Origin: Fibrella forsythiae
GTDB lineage: Bacteria; Bacteroidota; Bacteroidia; Cytophagales; Spirosomataceae
Direction of reading: 5' to 3'
Assembly (NCBI RefSeq): GCF_017353175.1
Contig: NZ_JAFMYW010000007.1
Location: 186,001 to 250,000 of the forward strand
DNA length: 64,000 nucleotides
Below, one piece after another: positions 34,761-43,627 of this stretch. The translations under genes and the position numbers were made by a program. The notes beneath the pieces are model-generated. The model was given only the letters and a program-made list of their open reading frames with translations, searched no databases and had not been told where the DNA came from. Each line of letters opens with the position of its first letter. Positions within the stretch are counted from its first letter, which is position 1.

Positions 34761-36575
34761 ATGTCTGCTTACTTCAGTAAACGCAATCTCCAGTTTTTAC
34801 TCCATGAGGTCTTTCACGCCGAAGACTTAACCAAGTACCCCTATTTCTCAGCCCACGACCGGGGTACATTCGATATGGCGATCGATTCGGCCACGCACAT
34901 TGCCGACACGCTCATGCACCCCTACGTACGCGAGGTAGACCGCAACCAGCCTGAGCTGAAAAACGGTCAGGTGACAGTACACCCGAAAGTGAAGGAGTAC
35001 ATCCGGGCAATGGGTGAAGCGGGGCTGATCGGCGCGGGCTTTTCGTTCGAGAAGGGTGGCCAGCAGCTTCCCGAACTGATCAACTCGTGTATTGGCCTGA
35101 TCACGATGGCTGCCAACAACGGCATGATGTACGTTGGGCTCACCTCCGGAGCAGCTAACCTGATTACCTCCTTCGGTTCAGGCGAACTTATAGACGCCTA
35201 CGTACCTAACATGCTCTCGGGCGAATGGCAGGGAACCATGGCCCTGACAGAACCACAAGCCGGCTCGTCGCTCTCCGACGTGATGACCTCGGCTACACCC
35301 CAGCCAGACGGCACCTACAAGATCAAAGGCCAAAAAGTATTCATTTCGGCTGGTGACCACGACGCCGCCAGCAACATCATTCACCTGATGTTGGCCCGGA
35401 TAGACGGCGCCCCCAAAGGCACCAAGGGCATTTCTCTGTTCGTTGTGCCCAAATACCGCAGCCAGACCGATGGGTCGGCTGATACCTGGACCGTTAACAA
35501 CGACGTCACTTCGACGGGCGTGTACCACAAAATGGGGCAGCGGGGTGTGCCTGCCATGCACCTGACGATGGGCGAACGCGACGATTGCGTGGGCTATCTG
35601 CTGGGCGAACCGCATCAGGGACTGCCCTACATGTTCCAGATGATGAACGAAGCGCGAATCGGCGTGGGCATGACGGCGGCGGGCATTGCTACGGCGGCCT
35701 ACCACGCCGCCCTGCAATACGCCCGCGAACGGCCTCAAAGCCGCCGCCTGAACGAGAAAAATGCTCTCGATGCCCCCCAAACGCCCATCATCAACCACCC
35801 CGACGTTCGGCGGATGCTGTTGTTCCAGAAGGCGGTAACGGAAGGGTCAGTCTCGCTCCTGCTCGAAGCCGCCCGCCTGTTCGACATTGCCCACGCAGCC
35901 GATGGGGAAGAGAAAGAGAACGCGCACCTGCTGGTTGAAATTCTGATGCCGATGGCGAAAACATATCCGTCAGAAATGGGTGTACAGTCGGTGAGCCAAA
36001 GCGTACAAACGTTTGGTGGCTACGGCTTTACAGAAGATTTTCCGGTGGAACAGCTCTACCGCGACATCCGTATCACGCCCATCTACGAAGGTACTACGGG
36101 CATTCAGGCGCAGGATTTGCTGGGTCGGAAAATGACCATGAAAGGCGGTAAGGCGGCCCAGTTGCTAATGCAGGAAATTGGCAAAACCATTGCAGAAGCC
36201 GCCGCCCACGACGAGCTGAAGCCATACGCCGGTATGCTAAAAACTGAGTTGGGGCAGATTCAGGAGGTATTTCAAGCCTTGATGCCCCACGCAGGCGCGG
36301 GTGATTATGAGCGTTACCTCAGCGATGCGACGCTCTTCCTGGAACAAATGGGAATTGTGGTGGTTGCCTGGCAGTGGTTAAAACAGGGAATCGTGGCGAA
36401 ACAGGCGATGCTAACGCAGAATCCACAGGGCGATGAGTTGGCATTCTACGAAGGGAAAGTTCACACCATGAAATTCTTCTTCCACTACGAAGTGCCCAAA
36501 ACGCTGGGCCTTGCCGCCCGCTTGAAAGACCCTGAAGTACTTACGATCGTCAGTGCAAAAGAATTGGCCCTTTAA
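34761..36575 (+). CDS. Acyl-CoA dehydrogenase, large (about 600-residue) type
   Basis: The 604-residue flavoprotein has the FAD/substrate motifs ALTEPQAGSSLSDV and GQKVFISAGDHD, MMNEARIGVGMTAAGIA, FGGYGFTEDFPVEQLYRDIRI (kept here as family signature) and the catalytic glutamate in PIYEGTTGIQAQDLLGRK. The extra C-terminal domain (about residues 470-600) marks the large bacterial subgroup. It oxidises acyl-CoA at the alpha-beta bond, passing electrons to ETF. No other beta-oxidation genes are adjacent. Confidence 0.92.
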   Translation: MSAYFSKRNLQFLLHEVFHAEDLTKYPYFSAHDRGTFDMAIDSATHIADTLMHPYVREVDRNQPELKNGQVTVHPKVKEYIRAMGEAGLIGAGFSFEKGGQQLPELINSCIGLITMAANNGMMYVGLTSGAANLITSFGSGELIDAYVPNMLSGEWQGTMALTEPQAGSSLSDVMTSATPQPDGTYKIKGQKVFISAGDHDAASNIIHLMLARIDGAPKGTKGISLFVVPKYRSQTDGSADTWTVNNDVTSTGVYHKMGQRGVPAMHLTMGERDDCVGYLLGEPHQGLPYMFQMMNEARIGVGMTAAGIATAAYHAALQYARERPQSRRLNEKNALDAPQTPIINHPDVRRMLLFQKAVTEGSVSLLLEAARLFDIAHAADGEEKENAHLLVEILMPMAKTYPSEMGVQSVSQSVQTFGGYGFTEDFPVEQLYRDIRITPIYEGTTGIQAQDLLGRKMTMKGGKAAQLLMQEIGKTIAEAAAHDELKPYAGMLKTELGQIQEVFQALMPHAGAGDYERYLSDATLFLEQMGIVVVAWQWLKQGIVAKQAMLTQNPQGDELAFYEGKVHTMKFFFHYEVPKTLGLAARLKDPEVLTIVSAKELAL

Positions 36576-36835
36576 GCTGTTTATGGCCTGTCGTTCTACG
36601 TGGCGTATACAGGCGGCTACAGCTCAATATCAGATATAACCCGAAGAGCTTCTCCATAATGGCTGTCGTGGTCAGGCAGGTTGGCGGAAAACGACGGGAG
36701 TAGGCAGCATGCAGTTCACGTCAGGGATACACGATTGGTTTTAGCTCGCTTGTCTGCCAATGCCGTATCTCTGGCGGGACATTTGTCTACTGCCTGTTGC
36801 ATCCTCTACCGCTGGTATATCCCTCAGGCCCAGCA

Positions 36836-36904
36836 AAACCCAGTTTCTGTTTCACAAAGAAAGCTCCATTGAGGAGCTTTCTTTGTGAAACAGAAACTGG
36901 GTTT
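36836..36904. terminator. 32-bp perfect hairpin at the end of the OYE gene
   Basis: A perfect 32-bp inverted repeat with a 5-nt loop, ending two bases from the stop codon of the convergent oxidoreductase gene. It is the only structure I see in the 331-bp gap between the acyl-CoA dehydrogenase and that gene; the rest of the gap looks empty. Confidence 0.85.
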
Positions 36905-36906
36905 CG

Positions 36907-38013
36907 TTAGTCCATAACCAATTCGCCAAGTGCCTCTTTGGTGAAGCCTTTCAGCTCACTAGTCCGTCCAGTTTTAATTTTTGTTACCCAGTTAGGATCA
37001 GCCAGCAATGGGCGGCCAACGGCAACAAGGTCGAAATCACCCCGGTCCATACGTCGGCTTAGCTCATCCAGCGAACTTGGCTGCGAACTCTCGCCCGCAA
37101 ACGCGCCGAAGAAATCACCGGTCAGTCCCACCGAACCCACGGTAATCGTTGGTTTACCCGTTAGCTTTTTGGCCCAACCGGCAAAGTTCAGGTCAGACCC
37201 CTCAAATTCGGGTTCCCAGAAACGGCGCTGCGAGCAATGGAGAATGTCAACGCCAGCCTCCACCAGCGGCTGAAGCCAGCTGTCCATTTCCTGCGGCGTT
37301 GTCGCCAGCTTATTGGTATAAGCAGACGGTTTAAACTGCGACAGGCGGATGATGACGGCAAAATCGTCACCAACCTGCCGACGAACTTCCCTGATAACAT
37401 CCGTTGCAAAACGTGTTCGTTCGGCCAGGGTTTTCCCTCCATACACGTCCGTACGCAGGTTAGTACTCTCCCAAAAAAACTGATCGATCAGGTAGCCGTG
37501 AGCCCCGTGGATCTCCACACAGTCGAAGCCTGCTTTTTTAGCAGATGCCGCCGCCTGACCAAACGCCAGAATGGTGTTTTCGATATCTTCCTGAGTCATA
37601 GTTGACCCGTTACTGAAACCGGGGCGGTTCAGACCGGAGGGGCCCTCAAAAGGCACCGGCGGCACCCAACCTGAGTGGTGGTTATCCATAATGCCCATGT
37701 GCCATATCTGAGGTCCCATCTGTCCCCCACCGGCATGGACCTGATCGATCACCTGTTGCCAACCTGCTAAAGCTTCCTGACCATAAAAATGGGGTATGTT
37801 GGCATCATTGGAAGATGAAGGACGATCAATGACAGTGCCTTCCGATAAAATCAGGCCTACTTCCCCTTCGGCCCGCTTTTGATAATAGGCAGCGACTTCC
37901 GGTGTGGGTACGCCTCCGGGCGAAAAAGAACGCGTCATGGGTGCCATGACAAGGCGGTTCCGTAAGTTCAGTGTTTTTAGCTGAAAAGGCTTGAATAAGC
38001 TCTCGGTACTCAT
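36907..38013 (-). CDS. Old Yellow Enzyme family NADH:flavin oxidoreductase (NemA-like)
   Basis: The 368-residue flavoenzyme has LKTLNLRNRLVMAPMTRSFSP, YYQKRAEGEVGLILSEGTVID, QIWHMGIM, VEIHGAHGYLIDQFFWE, ADVIREVRR-type helices and VAVGRPLLADPNWV. These are typical of NAD(P)H-dependent ene-reductases that reduce activated alkenes such as N-ethylmaleimide and oxidative-damage products. It starts 12 bp after the ArsR-family gene on the same strand; the pair looks like an autoregulated, electrophile-inducible operon. Confidence 0.9.
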   Translation of the reverse strand: MSTESLFKPFQLKTLNLRNRLVMAPMTRSFSPGGVPTPEVAAYYQKRAEGEVGLILSEGTVIDRPSSSNDANIPHFYGQEALAGWQQVIDQVHAGGGQMGPQIWHMGIMDNHHSGWVPPVPFEGPSGLNRPGFSNGSTMTQEDIENTILAFGQAAASAKKAGFDCVEIHGAHGYLIDQFFWESTNLRTDVYGGKTLAERTRFATDVIREVRRQVGDDFAVIIRLSQFKPSAYTNKLATTPQEMDSWLQPLVEAGVDILHCSQRRFWEPEFEGSDLNFAGWAKKLTGKPTITVGSVGLTGDFFGAFAGESSQPSSLDELSRRMDRGDFDLVAVGRPLLADPNWVTKIKTGRTSELKGFTKEALGELVMD

Positions 38014-38025
38014 TTGTGATTGGTG

Positions 38026-38325
38026 TTAAAGCGTGGTGCTAATTAATTTACTTAACCGCTCAAACGCCGCTTCGTCGCGTTGGTAGTAAGTCCATTGCCC
38101 CTTGCGGGTTGCCGTAACTAACCCGGCTCGTTGCAGAATTGAGAGGTATTCGGAAACAGTCGACTGAGTGAGGTTGGCTTTGGCCTGAAGCTGCCCAACG
38201 CACACCCCCTGCTCGTAGCCGGCTTCTTTCTGCCCCGGGAAATTCAGTTCCGGCTCTTTCAGCCACTCAAGCATTTGCAGCCGCGTCTTATTGGCCAAAG
38301 CCTTGAAGATATCAACCTGTTCCAT
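38026..38325 (-). CDS. ArsR-family winged-helix repressor
   Basis: The 99-residue protein is a compact winged helix (MEQVDIFKALANKTRLQML; recognition region ANLTQSTVSEYLSILQRAGLV; wing TATRKGQWTYYQRDE). It lacks the ELCVCDL arsenic site. A single cysteine is in GVCVGQL, a position shared with other repressors of this subgroup that sit beside ene-reductases. I chose the ATG at 38325, since a longer start would translate through the palindromic operator. The oxidoreductase gene follows after 12 bp. Confidence 0.88.
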   Translation of the reverse strand: MEQVDIFKALANKTRLQMLEWLKEPELNFPGQKEAGYEQGVCVGQLQAKANLTQSTVSEYLSILQRAGLVTATRKGQWTYYQRDEAAFERLSKLISTTL

Positions 38326-38332
38326 GCTGCAA

Positions 38333-38356
38333 ATATATCGACTTTTCTCGATATAT
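38333..38356. promoter_or_regulatory. Palindromic operator upstream of the ArsR-type repressor
   Basis: ATATATCGA-CTTTTC-TCGATATAT is a perfect 9-6-9 inverted repeat beginning 8 bp before the repressor ATG. The position fits autorepression. The rest of the 386-bp gap to argB shows no gene. Confidence 0.75.
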
Positions 38357-38681
38357 AGAAATAACACATCAGGACAACATCGGGCGAAACCCGCCAGACA
38401 GGCTTTTTGAGTCGGCTCGCTCAGCATGAACGTTTCGGACACTGCTATACTGACGTGACTTCAGGAGGAAGGGCCATCAGGCTCAAGCGATACACTAAAG
38501 CTGGGTAGCAGGCACTAGTTGCAGCCTGATGTATTCCAAATCGGCAGAGGCGGAGAATTGGGTGGAGTAGCTCACCGGCGGTAGATGTAGAGTCGAAAAT
38601 CGCTCTATGAGACCGTATGAATCGATTTGTGATGTTCAGTTTGTCAGGGCCGCTGTGGGCAGGGGGTTCTAACTATAAGCG

Positions 38682-38709
38682 AGGTCAATGCTCTGATAAA
38701 CACTGACCT
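38682..38709 (-). terminator. Weak hairpin just after argB
   Basis: AGGTCAATG pairs with CACTGACCT with one mismatch, 2 bp downstream of the argB stop. Confidence 0.35.
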
Positions 38710-38711
38710 GA

Positions 38712-39500
38712 CTACCCCAATGTAACTGTCGTTCCCTCAGCACCGTCCAGTGCCGCCCCCAGTTCATCAGCATGGCAGATGATGACGCGTTTAACGCCCG
38801 CCTCGAGCGCGGCAAAGGCGTTGTCCAGTTTAGGGATCATGCCTTTGTTGATGCTGCCGGCATCTTTGTGTTCGGCATATACATCAGGTGTAAGCTGCTT
38901 GATGACGCTGTTATCATCGTCGGGGTTCGAGAGAACGCCTTTCTTTTCAAAGCAATAGACAAGCGTCACGTCATTGTGGCGGATCATGTCTACGGCCAGT
39001 GCCTGCGCCAGCGTATCGGCGTTGGTGTTCAGCAACGTACCCAGCGAGGGATCGAAGGTGAGTGGGGCGAAAACAGGAACCAATCCCTGACTGGTTAACG
39101 ACTGAAGACGGCCGGAATCTACCTCCTGAATGTCGCCGACAAAGCCATAATCAACCGCTGCAACCGGCCGCCTGCTAGCCTTTACAATACCCGCATCAGC
39201 GCCGGTAAGGCCAATTGCATTGATGCCAAGAGTCTGCAGCTGAGCCACAATCTGTTTGTTCACCAGACCACCATAAACCATCGTCACTACCTCCAGCATA
39301 GGCTGATCAGTGATGCGTCGCCCCTCAACCATAGTGGTGGGTACGTTCAGTTTCTCGGCTACCTGCGTGGCAATTTTACCGCCCCCGTGCACCAGCACTT
39401 TATCGCCCCGCAGGGCAGAAAAAGCAGTCAGAAAACGGGTCAGTGCAGCAGGGTTGTCAATAACGTTCCCACCGATTTTAAGTACGGTAATTTGATTCAT
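38712..39500 (-). CDS. argB: Acetylglutamate kinase family (probably N-succinylglutamate kinase)
   Basis: The 262-residue amino-acid kinase has VLKIGGNVIDN, VLVHGGGKIATQVAEKL, VEGRRITDQPMLEVVTMVYGG and INKGMIPKLDNAFAALEAGVK. It phosphorylates the gamma-carboxylate of N-acylglutamate in arginine synthesis. In Bacteroidota whose pathway uses N-succinylornithine carbamoyltransferase, the natural substrate is likely N-succinylglutamate. It is downstream of argF' and argD on the same strand, separated from argF' by a 35-bp hairpin. Confidence 0.92.
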   Translation of the reverse strand: MNQITVLKIGGNVIDNPAALTRFLTAFSALRGDKVLVHGGGKIATQVAEKLNVPTTMVEGRRITDQPMLEVVTMVYGGLVNKQIVAQLQTLGINAIGLTGADAGIVKASRRPVAAVDYGFVGDIQEVDSGRLQSLTSQGLVPVFAPLTFDPSLGTLLNTNADTLAQALAVDMIRHNDVTLVYCFEKKGVLSNPDDDNSVIKQLTPDVYAEHKDAGSINKGMIPKLDNAFAALEAGVKRVIICHADELGAALDGAEGTTVTLG

Positions 39501-39516
39501 GGATTTAAATTTCCTG

Positions 39517-39602
39517 TTCTCAGTCTTGCGTCCGCTGTTCCCTCGCTGCTGGTTTCAGAATCGTGAACAGCAGCGAGGGAACAGCGGACGCAAGACTGAG
39601 AA
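39517..39602. terminator. 35-bp perfect hairpin between argF' and argB
   Basis: A perfect 35-bp stem around a 16-nt loop fills the space between the argF' stop (39611) and the argB start (39500). It lies inside the arg gene run, so it may lower or uncouple argB expression. Confidence 0.85.
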
Positions 39603-39610
39603 AAAAAGGG

Positions 39611-40573
39611 CTATTTTAACTCTAACAATAACGATTTCAACACGGCTTGAGCTGACCATTCGCGGTTGGCGGCCTGTTCGATTACCAGCGACTGAGGACT
39701 ATCAAGCACAGCGTCAGATACTTTCAGATTGCGGCGAACGGGCAGGCAGTGCATGAACTTCCCGTTGTTGGTCAGCTGCATCTTATCCATCGTTACGGCC
39801 CAGGATGGGTCATCGGTGAGCATCTGGCCATACTGTGAATACGACGACCAGTTTTTGCCGTAGATGAAATCGGCTCCGGCAAAGGCTTCTTCCTGATTAT
39901 AGATGACGCGCGCATCGCCAACAAATTCAGGGGCCAATTCATATCCTTTGGGATGTGTGACCACGAAGTCGATATGGCCGGCGGCGGCGCGGGGGTTCAT
40001 CCACTCACAGAACGAGTTGGCCACTGCCTGCGGCAGCGGTTTGATGTGCGGCAACCAGGTCAACACCACTTTCGGTTTTGGTGTTGTCTTTGCTTCTTCG
40101 ATGGTAATACAGTCGGCCAGCGATTGCAACGGATGGCGAGTTGCCGATTCCAGATTCACAATAGGCACCCCGGCATACCTAGCAAACTGGGTCATGACCT
40201 GTTCTTTGTAATCGGCCTCGCGGTCTTTCAGGCCTGCAAAGGCCCGAACGGCCAGGATGTCGCAATAGCGGCCCATAACGGCGGCGGCTTCGCGTACGTG
40301 TTCGGCCTTGTCGGCGTTCATAAACACACCGTCTTCCATTTCCAGGCCCCAGCTATCGGCCCCTACGTTGAGGGTCATTACGTTCATTCCCAGGTTTCGG
40401 GCGGCTTTTTCGGTGCTTAACCGGGTTCGAAGGCTGGAGTTGAAGAACAGCAGACCAATCGTTTTATGATGGCCGAGGTGTTCGTCGGCGAAGGGGTTGG
40501 CCTTGGCATCGCGGCCCGACTGAATGAGTGCGTCAAGATCCGTGACGTCGGCGAGTGAGATGAATTGGTGCAT
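39611..40573 (-). CDS. argF': N-succinylornithine carbamoyltransferase
   Basis: The 320-residue protein has the carbamoyl-phosphate motif FFNSSLRTRLST (residues 43-54), ATRHPLQSLADCITIEE and MHCLPVRRN. Its closest recalled relative is the Bacteroides fragilis succinylornithine enzyme, which aligns residue for residue here. The substrate-selecting position is Ala90 (NADKAEH); B. fragilis has Pro90 and the Xanthomonas acetylornithine enzyme has Glu92. Published swaps of that Glu to small residues, as I remember them, gave succinylornithine activity, so Ala supports the succinyl assignment. ATG at 40573 preferred over an upstream GTG. Confidence 0.9.
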   Translation of the reverse strand: MHQFISLADVTDLDALIQSGRDAKANPFADEHLGHHKTIGLLFFNSSLRTRLSTEKAARNLGMNVMTLNVGADSWGLEMEDGVFMNADKAEHVREAAAVMGRYCDILAVRAFAGLKDREADYKEQVMTQFARYAGVPIVNLESATRHPLQSLADCITIEEAKTTPKPKVVLTWLPHIKPLPQAVANSFCEWMNPRAAAGHIDFVVTHPKGYELAPEFVGDARVIYNQEEAFAGADFIYGKNWSSYSQYGQMLTDDPSWAVTMDKMQLTNNGKFMHCLPVRRNLKVSDAVLDSPQSLVIEQAANREWSAQAVLKSLLLELK

Positions 40574-40603
40574 TGAAAAAAGGGGGAACACAGAGGTACA
40601 GAG

Positions 40604-40750
40604 TTACTGTCTGTAAACAACTCTCTTAACTCCTTGAACGAGCATGGGTACGTTAAAATTGATCAATAACCCAAGTCTACAATTTGATAAACGAAGGTAT
40701 GTTAACGTTTTTGCAATGTGAATCAGAAGCAGGCATTCGGCCGTTAAAAG
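40604..40750 (-). pseudogene. C-terminal remnant of a GxxExxY (PDDEXK-type) protein
   Basis: On the minus strand, one frame between argD and argF' reads TYLRLSNCRLGLLINFNVP followed by MLVQGVKRVVYRQ and a stop at 40604-40606. LLINFNVP and the following segment are the characteristic C terminus of GxxExxY proteins. The upstream half, with the GxxExxY motif and catalytic residues, is missing. The left boundary is approximate. A decayed fragment between two biosynthetic genes. Confidence 0.65.
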
Positions 40751-40782
40751 TTCATCGATTAGCGGACCGTCTCTGTGTTTAA

Positions 40783-41928
40783 TTAATTTTTCTCTATGTT
40801 CACAGTACTGACCTCTTCACTCAGTGCTTCCAGGAACTGATCAGCTTCATCAGTGCGGAGGGCCAGGGATGGCAACAGGCGAATGGTGTGTTTGCCAGCT
40901 ACGCCGGTGAACTGTTTGTGGCCGAACAGAAGGTTGTGGCGCAGGTTTTCGACCGGAAAATCATATTCGATACCGATCATCAGACCACGGCCACGAAGGT
41001 CTTTGTAGCCACCAATCTGGCGAATACCGTCCATCAGGTACGTTCCGATGCGGTCGGCGTTATCGAGCAGTTCTTCGTCGCGCATGATGTCGAGCACGGC
41101 GATAGCGGCGGTGCAAGCCAGGTGATTGCCGCCAAAGGTGGTGCCCAGCAACCCGTAGCTGGCTTTGAACTCCGGCGCGATCAGGATACCCCCAATCGGG
41201 AAACCGTTACCCATACCTTTGGCCATGGAGATAATGTCGGCACGAATACCGCTATACTGATGCGAGAAGAATTTACCGGTACGGCCATAGCCACACTGTA
41301 CCCCGTCGAGGATCAACACAGCTCCCGTTTCGTCGCACCGCTTACGCAAAGCAACCAGAAACTCGTCGGTAGCCACCTGAATACCACCAACGCCCTGAAT
41401 GCCTTCTACAATGACGGCGCAGGTACTCGTGGTGATGCCGGTGTCAAGGCCATCAACGCCGTTGAACGGCAAAAAAGTAACGTGTTCGGTTGAATTCACC
41501 GGTGCCACAATGGCCGGATTATCGGTGGCTGCTACGGCACCGGCAGTTCGGCCGTGAAACGATTTCGTGAACGCTACAACGCCTTTCCGACCCGTATGAA
41601 ATGACGCCAGTTTGAGCGCATTCTCGTTGGCCTCGGCCCCCGAATTACAGAGAAACAGCGAATACTCTGCATGTCCCGACAGTTCGCCCAGTTTATCAGC
41701 GAGTTCCTGCTGTTGCGGAATGTGCACCGAATTAGAATAGAACGAAATCTTGTGTAGCTGATCGGTCAGCGCCTGAACGTACCTGGGATGTGTATGCCCA
41801 ACTGAAATGACGGCATGACCGCCGTAGAGATCGAGGTACCGCGTGCCATTGGCATCCCAGAGGTAGCTGCCTTGAGCCCGAACGGGTTCGATATCGTAGA
41901 GTGGATAGACGTTAAATAGCTGTGACAT
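40783..41928 (-). CDS. argD: Acetylornithine/succinylornithine aminotransferase
   Basis: The 381-residue class-III PLP aminotransferase has YLDLYGGHAVISVGHTHP, FLCNSGAEANENALKLA, FHGRTAGAVAATDN, LILDGVQCGYGRTGKFF and the PLP lysine in SMAKGMGNGFPIGG near residue 235. It makes N-acylornithine in the arginine pathway. It is the first of three arg genes on the minus strand. argG and argC, commonly upstream in Bacteroidota, are not next to it here; a hydrolase gene is. Confidence 0.92.
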   Translation of the reverse strand: MSQLFNVYPLYDIEPVRAQGSYLWDANGTRYLDLYGGHAVISVGHTHPRYVQALTDQLHKISFYSNSVHIPQQQELADKLGELSGHAEYSLFLCNSGAEANENALKLASFHTGRKGVVAFTKSFHGRTAGAVAATDNPAIVAPVNSTEHVTFLPFNGVDGLDTGITTSTCAVIVEGIQGVGGIQVATDEFLVALRKRCDETGAVLILDGVQCGYGRTGKFFSHQYSGIRADIISMAKGMGNGFPIGGILIAPEFKASYGLLGTTFGGNHLACTAAIAVLDIMRDEELLDNADRIGTYLMDGIRQIGGYKDLRGRGLMIGIEYDFPVENLRHNLLFGHKQFTGVAGKHTIRLLPSLALRTDEADQFLEALSEEVSTVNIEKN

Positions 41929-41985
41929 ACGTACGTGCTTTGGTTATAAGTCGGCAAAAATACGGATTTGTGAGGGTCCAGGTGC

Positions 41986-42009
41986 AAAAAAAGCCCCCAT
42001 TTAGGAGGC
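41986..42009 (-). terminator. Rho-independent terminator after the alpha/beta hydrolase gene
   Basis: On the minus strand GCCTCC and GGGGGC pair (with one G-T) around TAAAT, followed by seven T residues. It lies 33 bp after the hydrolase stop. Confidence 0.75.
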
Positions 42010-42042
42010 CACTTTATGAAAAGATAGTAGACCAGTTAACGC

Positions 42043-42786
42043 CTACTCAGCATGAATCTTCTCGATAAACGGTTTTATCGCCAGCAACGACTTTTCCGGC
42101 TCTTCGATCATCCCCAGATGGCCAGATTCTTCCAGCACGACGAATTCGGCGTTTGGTAGCTTCTGTTTCAACTCGTTTGAACGCTCGATGGGAATGGCTT
42201 TATCTTCTCGCCCAACAATGATCAGCACAGGAATACCAGCGTTTTGCAACACGGCTGTCCGATCAGGACGGGTACGTATGGCCTGCAATCCGGCCAGCAT
42301 GGCGTCTTCGGGAAGGCTTTTGTGGGCGTCAACCAGTTGTCGTATTTCGTTGGCAAGTGAGTGGCGATGTTCCTCCGAAAACATGGCCGGAATTGATTTC
42401 TCAACAAAAGCATGTCCACCTTCTGTCTCCAACATCGTTTTGGCGTCGTCCCGTTTCTGCCGCTGCTGGTCGGTATCAGGGTCAGCCAAGGCCGTTGAAT
42501 TGAACAGCACAATGCCTTTCACGCGGTCGGGGTATTTCTCAGCAGCGGCGAGGGCAACATACCCACCCATCGAATGGCCAATCATTATACAGGCCCCCAT
42601 TTCTGAAGAAACCAATTGACCGTGTAGTTCGTCGGCATACGCATCGATACTGGTGTGGTTAGTGAGTCGCGAAAAATCTGGTTTGACAATCGCGTAGTCA
42701 TCTGACAGTGCCGAGGCCAGAAAATCCCAGATAACAGGGCTTACAGGATGGCCATGCAGAAAGACGAGTGTTGGGCGTTTGATCAT
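42043..42786 (-). CDS. Alpha/beta hydrolase
   Basis: The 247-residue protein has the oxyanion segment FLHGHPVSP, the nucleophile elbow IGHSMGGYVA (Ser near residue 75), an acid in VGREDKAIPIE and the catalytic His in ESGHLGMIEEPE. It is a typical cytoplasmic serine hydrolase of unknown substrate. ATG at 42786 chosen; the upstream extension runs through a hairpin. Confidence 0.9.
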   Translation of the reverse strand: MIKRPTLVFLHGHPVSPVIWDFLASALSDDYAIVKPDFSRLTNHTSIDAYADELHGQLVSSEMGACIMIGHSMGGYVALAAAEKYPDRVKGIVLFNSTALADPDTDQQRQKRDDAKTMLETEGGHAFVEKSIPAMFSEEHRHSLANEIRQLVDAHKSLPEDAMLAGLQAIRTRPDRTAVLQNAGIPVLIIVGREDKAIPIERSNELKQKLPNAEFVVLEESGHLGMIEEPEKSLLAIKPFIEKIHAE

Positions 42787-42823
42787 GGTTAACGGGATTG
42801 AGGTGATGTTGTCTGTAACAGAA

Positions 42824-42868
42824 ATCGGGTGGCTTGTGTTGGTAAAACCAATCAACAAGCCACCCGAT
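42824..42868. terminator. 14-bp hairpin between the lipoprotein pair and the hydrolase gene
   Basis: ATCGGGTGGCTTGT pairs perfectly with ACAAGCCACCCGAT. Located after the lipoprotein genes and before the hydrolase start. Confidence 0.6.
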
Positions 42869-42971
42869 TAACTACTAACTACTGTGCTAGTTGGCAAAAG
42901 ACGCGTAGGCAGACTAAGGGACAACCGTTTTCTTTACGGGGACCGATTACCCTACGCACCCATGAACCACA

Positions 42972-43583
42972 CTATAAACTACCCTGGTTAATTACACCCA
43001 GCAGAATCAGTACAAGCCCGGCAATCAGCGCGATCAGACCGATCGTGGCCCCCACACCATTACCAATAAGCAGTAAGAGAAGACCTACCAAGCCAATGAT
43101 CGCACCCAGCCGCACATAGCCAGTCATGGCTTTTGTTTCTTTGGGAGCCATGTGCTTTTTGATCTTCGCATCAATGCTTTTCAGCATCGTCCGTTCCATA
43201 AAGCTTGCCTTCTTCGTTGACGTAGTCGTTTGCGTAGACGCCTTCTGATTTACTTCGGCCAACATTTTTTCGGCCCGTTCAATCCGTTTCGTCATCCGGC
43301 GATCCGTTGTGTTTGTCGCTTTCAAACTTGCCAGCGCATCAGACGCCTGCTTTGTCTGCGCCACTACAGGTAGCGTAGCGGAAGCTTCTGATGAAGCAAC
43401 CACAGGTGATTCGGCGACAGGTGCTGCCACTTCATCATTTACAACTACAGGCTCAGTCGCTTTCTGCTGCGAATAAAAACGCTCAGGCTGCGACTTCTGG
43501 AATGTGGCAACTGGGCGGCTACAGGCAGTAAGCAGAGCGGCCCCTGCCAGTGCAAGAGATACAGAGTGAATGAACTGTTTCAT
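42972..43583 (-). CDS. Lipoprotein with C-terminal membrane hairpin, tandem paralogue B
   Basis: The 203-residue protein has a lipoprotein signal (LLTAC, Cys21) followed by SRPVATFQ and ERFYSQ. A low-complexity Ala/Val/Thr/Lys region and a basic helix (RRMTKRIERAEKMLAE, later MLKSIDAKIKKHMAP) follow. It ends with two hydrophobic segments (GAIIGLVGLLLLLIG and ATIGLIALIAGLVLILLG). The whole layout is repeated in the upstream neighbour. Function unknown. Confidence 0.78.
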   Translation of the reverse strand: MKQFIHSVSLALAGAALLTACSRPVATFQKSQPERFYSQQKATEPVVVNDEVAAPVAESPVVASSEASATLPVVAQTKQASDALASLKATNTTDRRMTKRIERAEKMLAEVNQKASTQTTTSTKKASFMERTMLKSIDAKIKKHMAPKETKAMTGYVRLGAIIGLVGLLLLLIGNGVGATIGLIALIAGLVLILLGVINQGSL

Positions 43584-43627
43584 ACGTGTAATGGAACTTG
43601 ACAATGCAGTTTACAGTGAACGGTCGA

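Noticed and set aside
36681-36872. 63-codon plus-strand frame in the gap after acyl-CoA dehydrogenase
   Set aside because: Its end is made of the terminator hairpin arm; no coding character.
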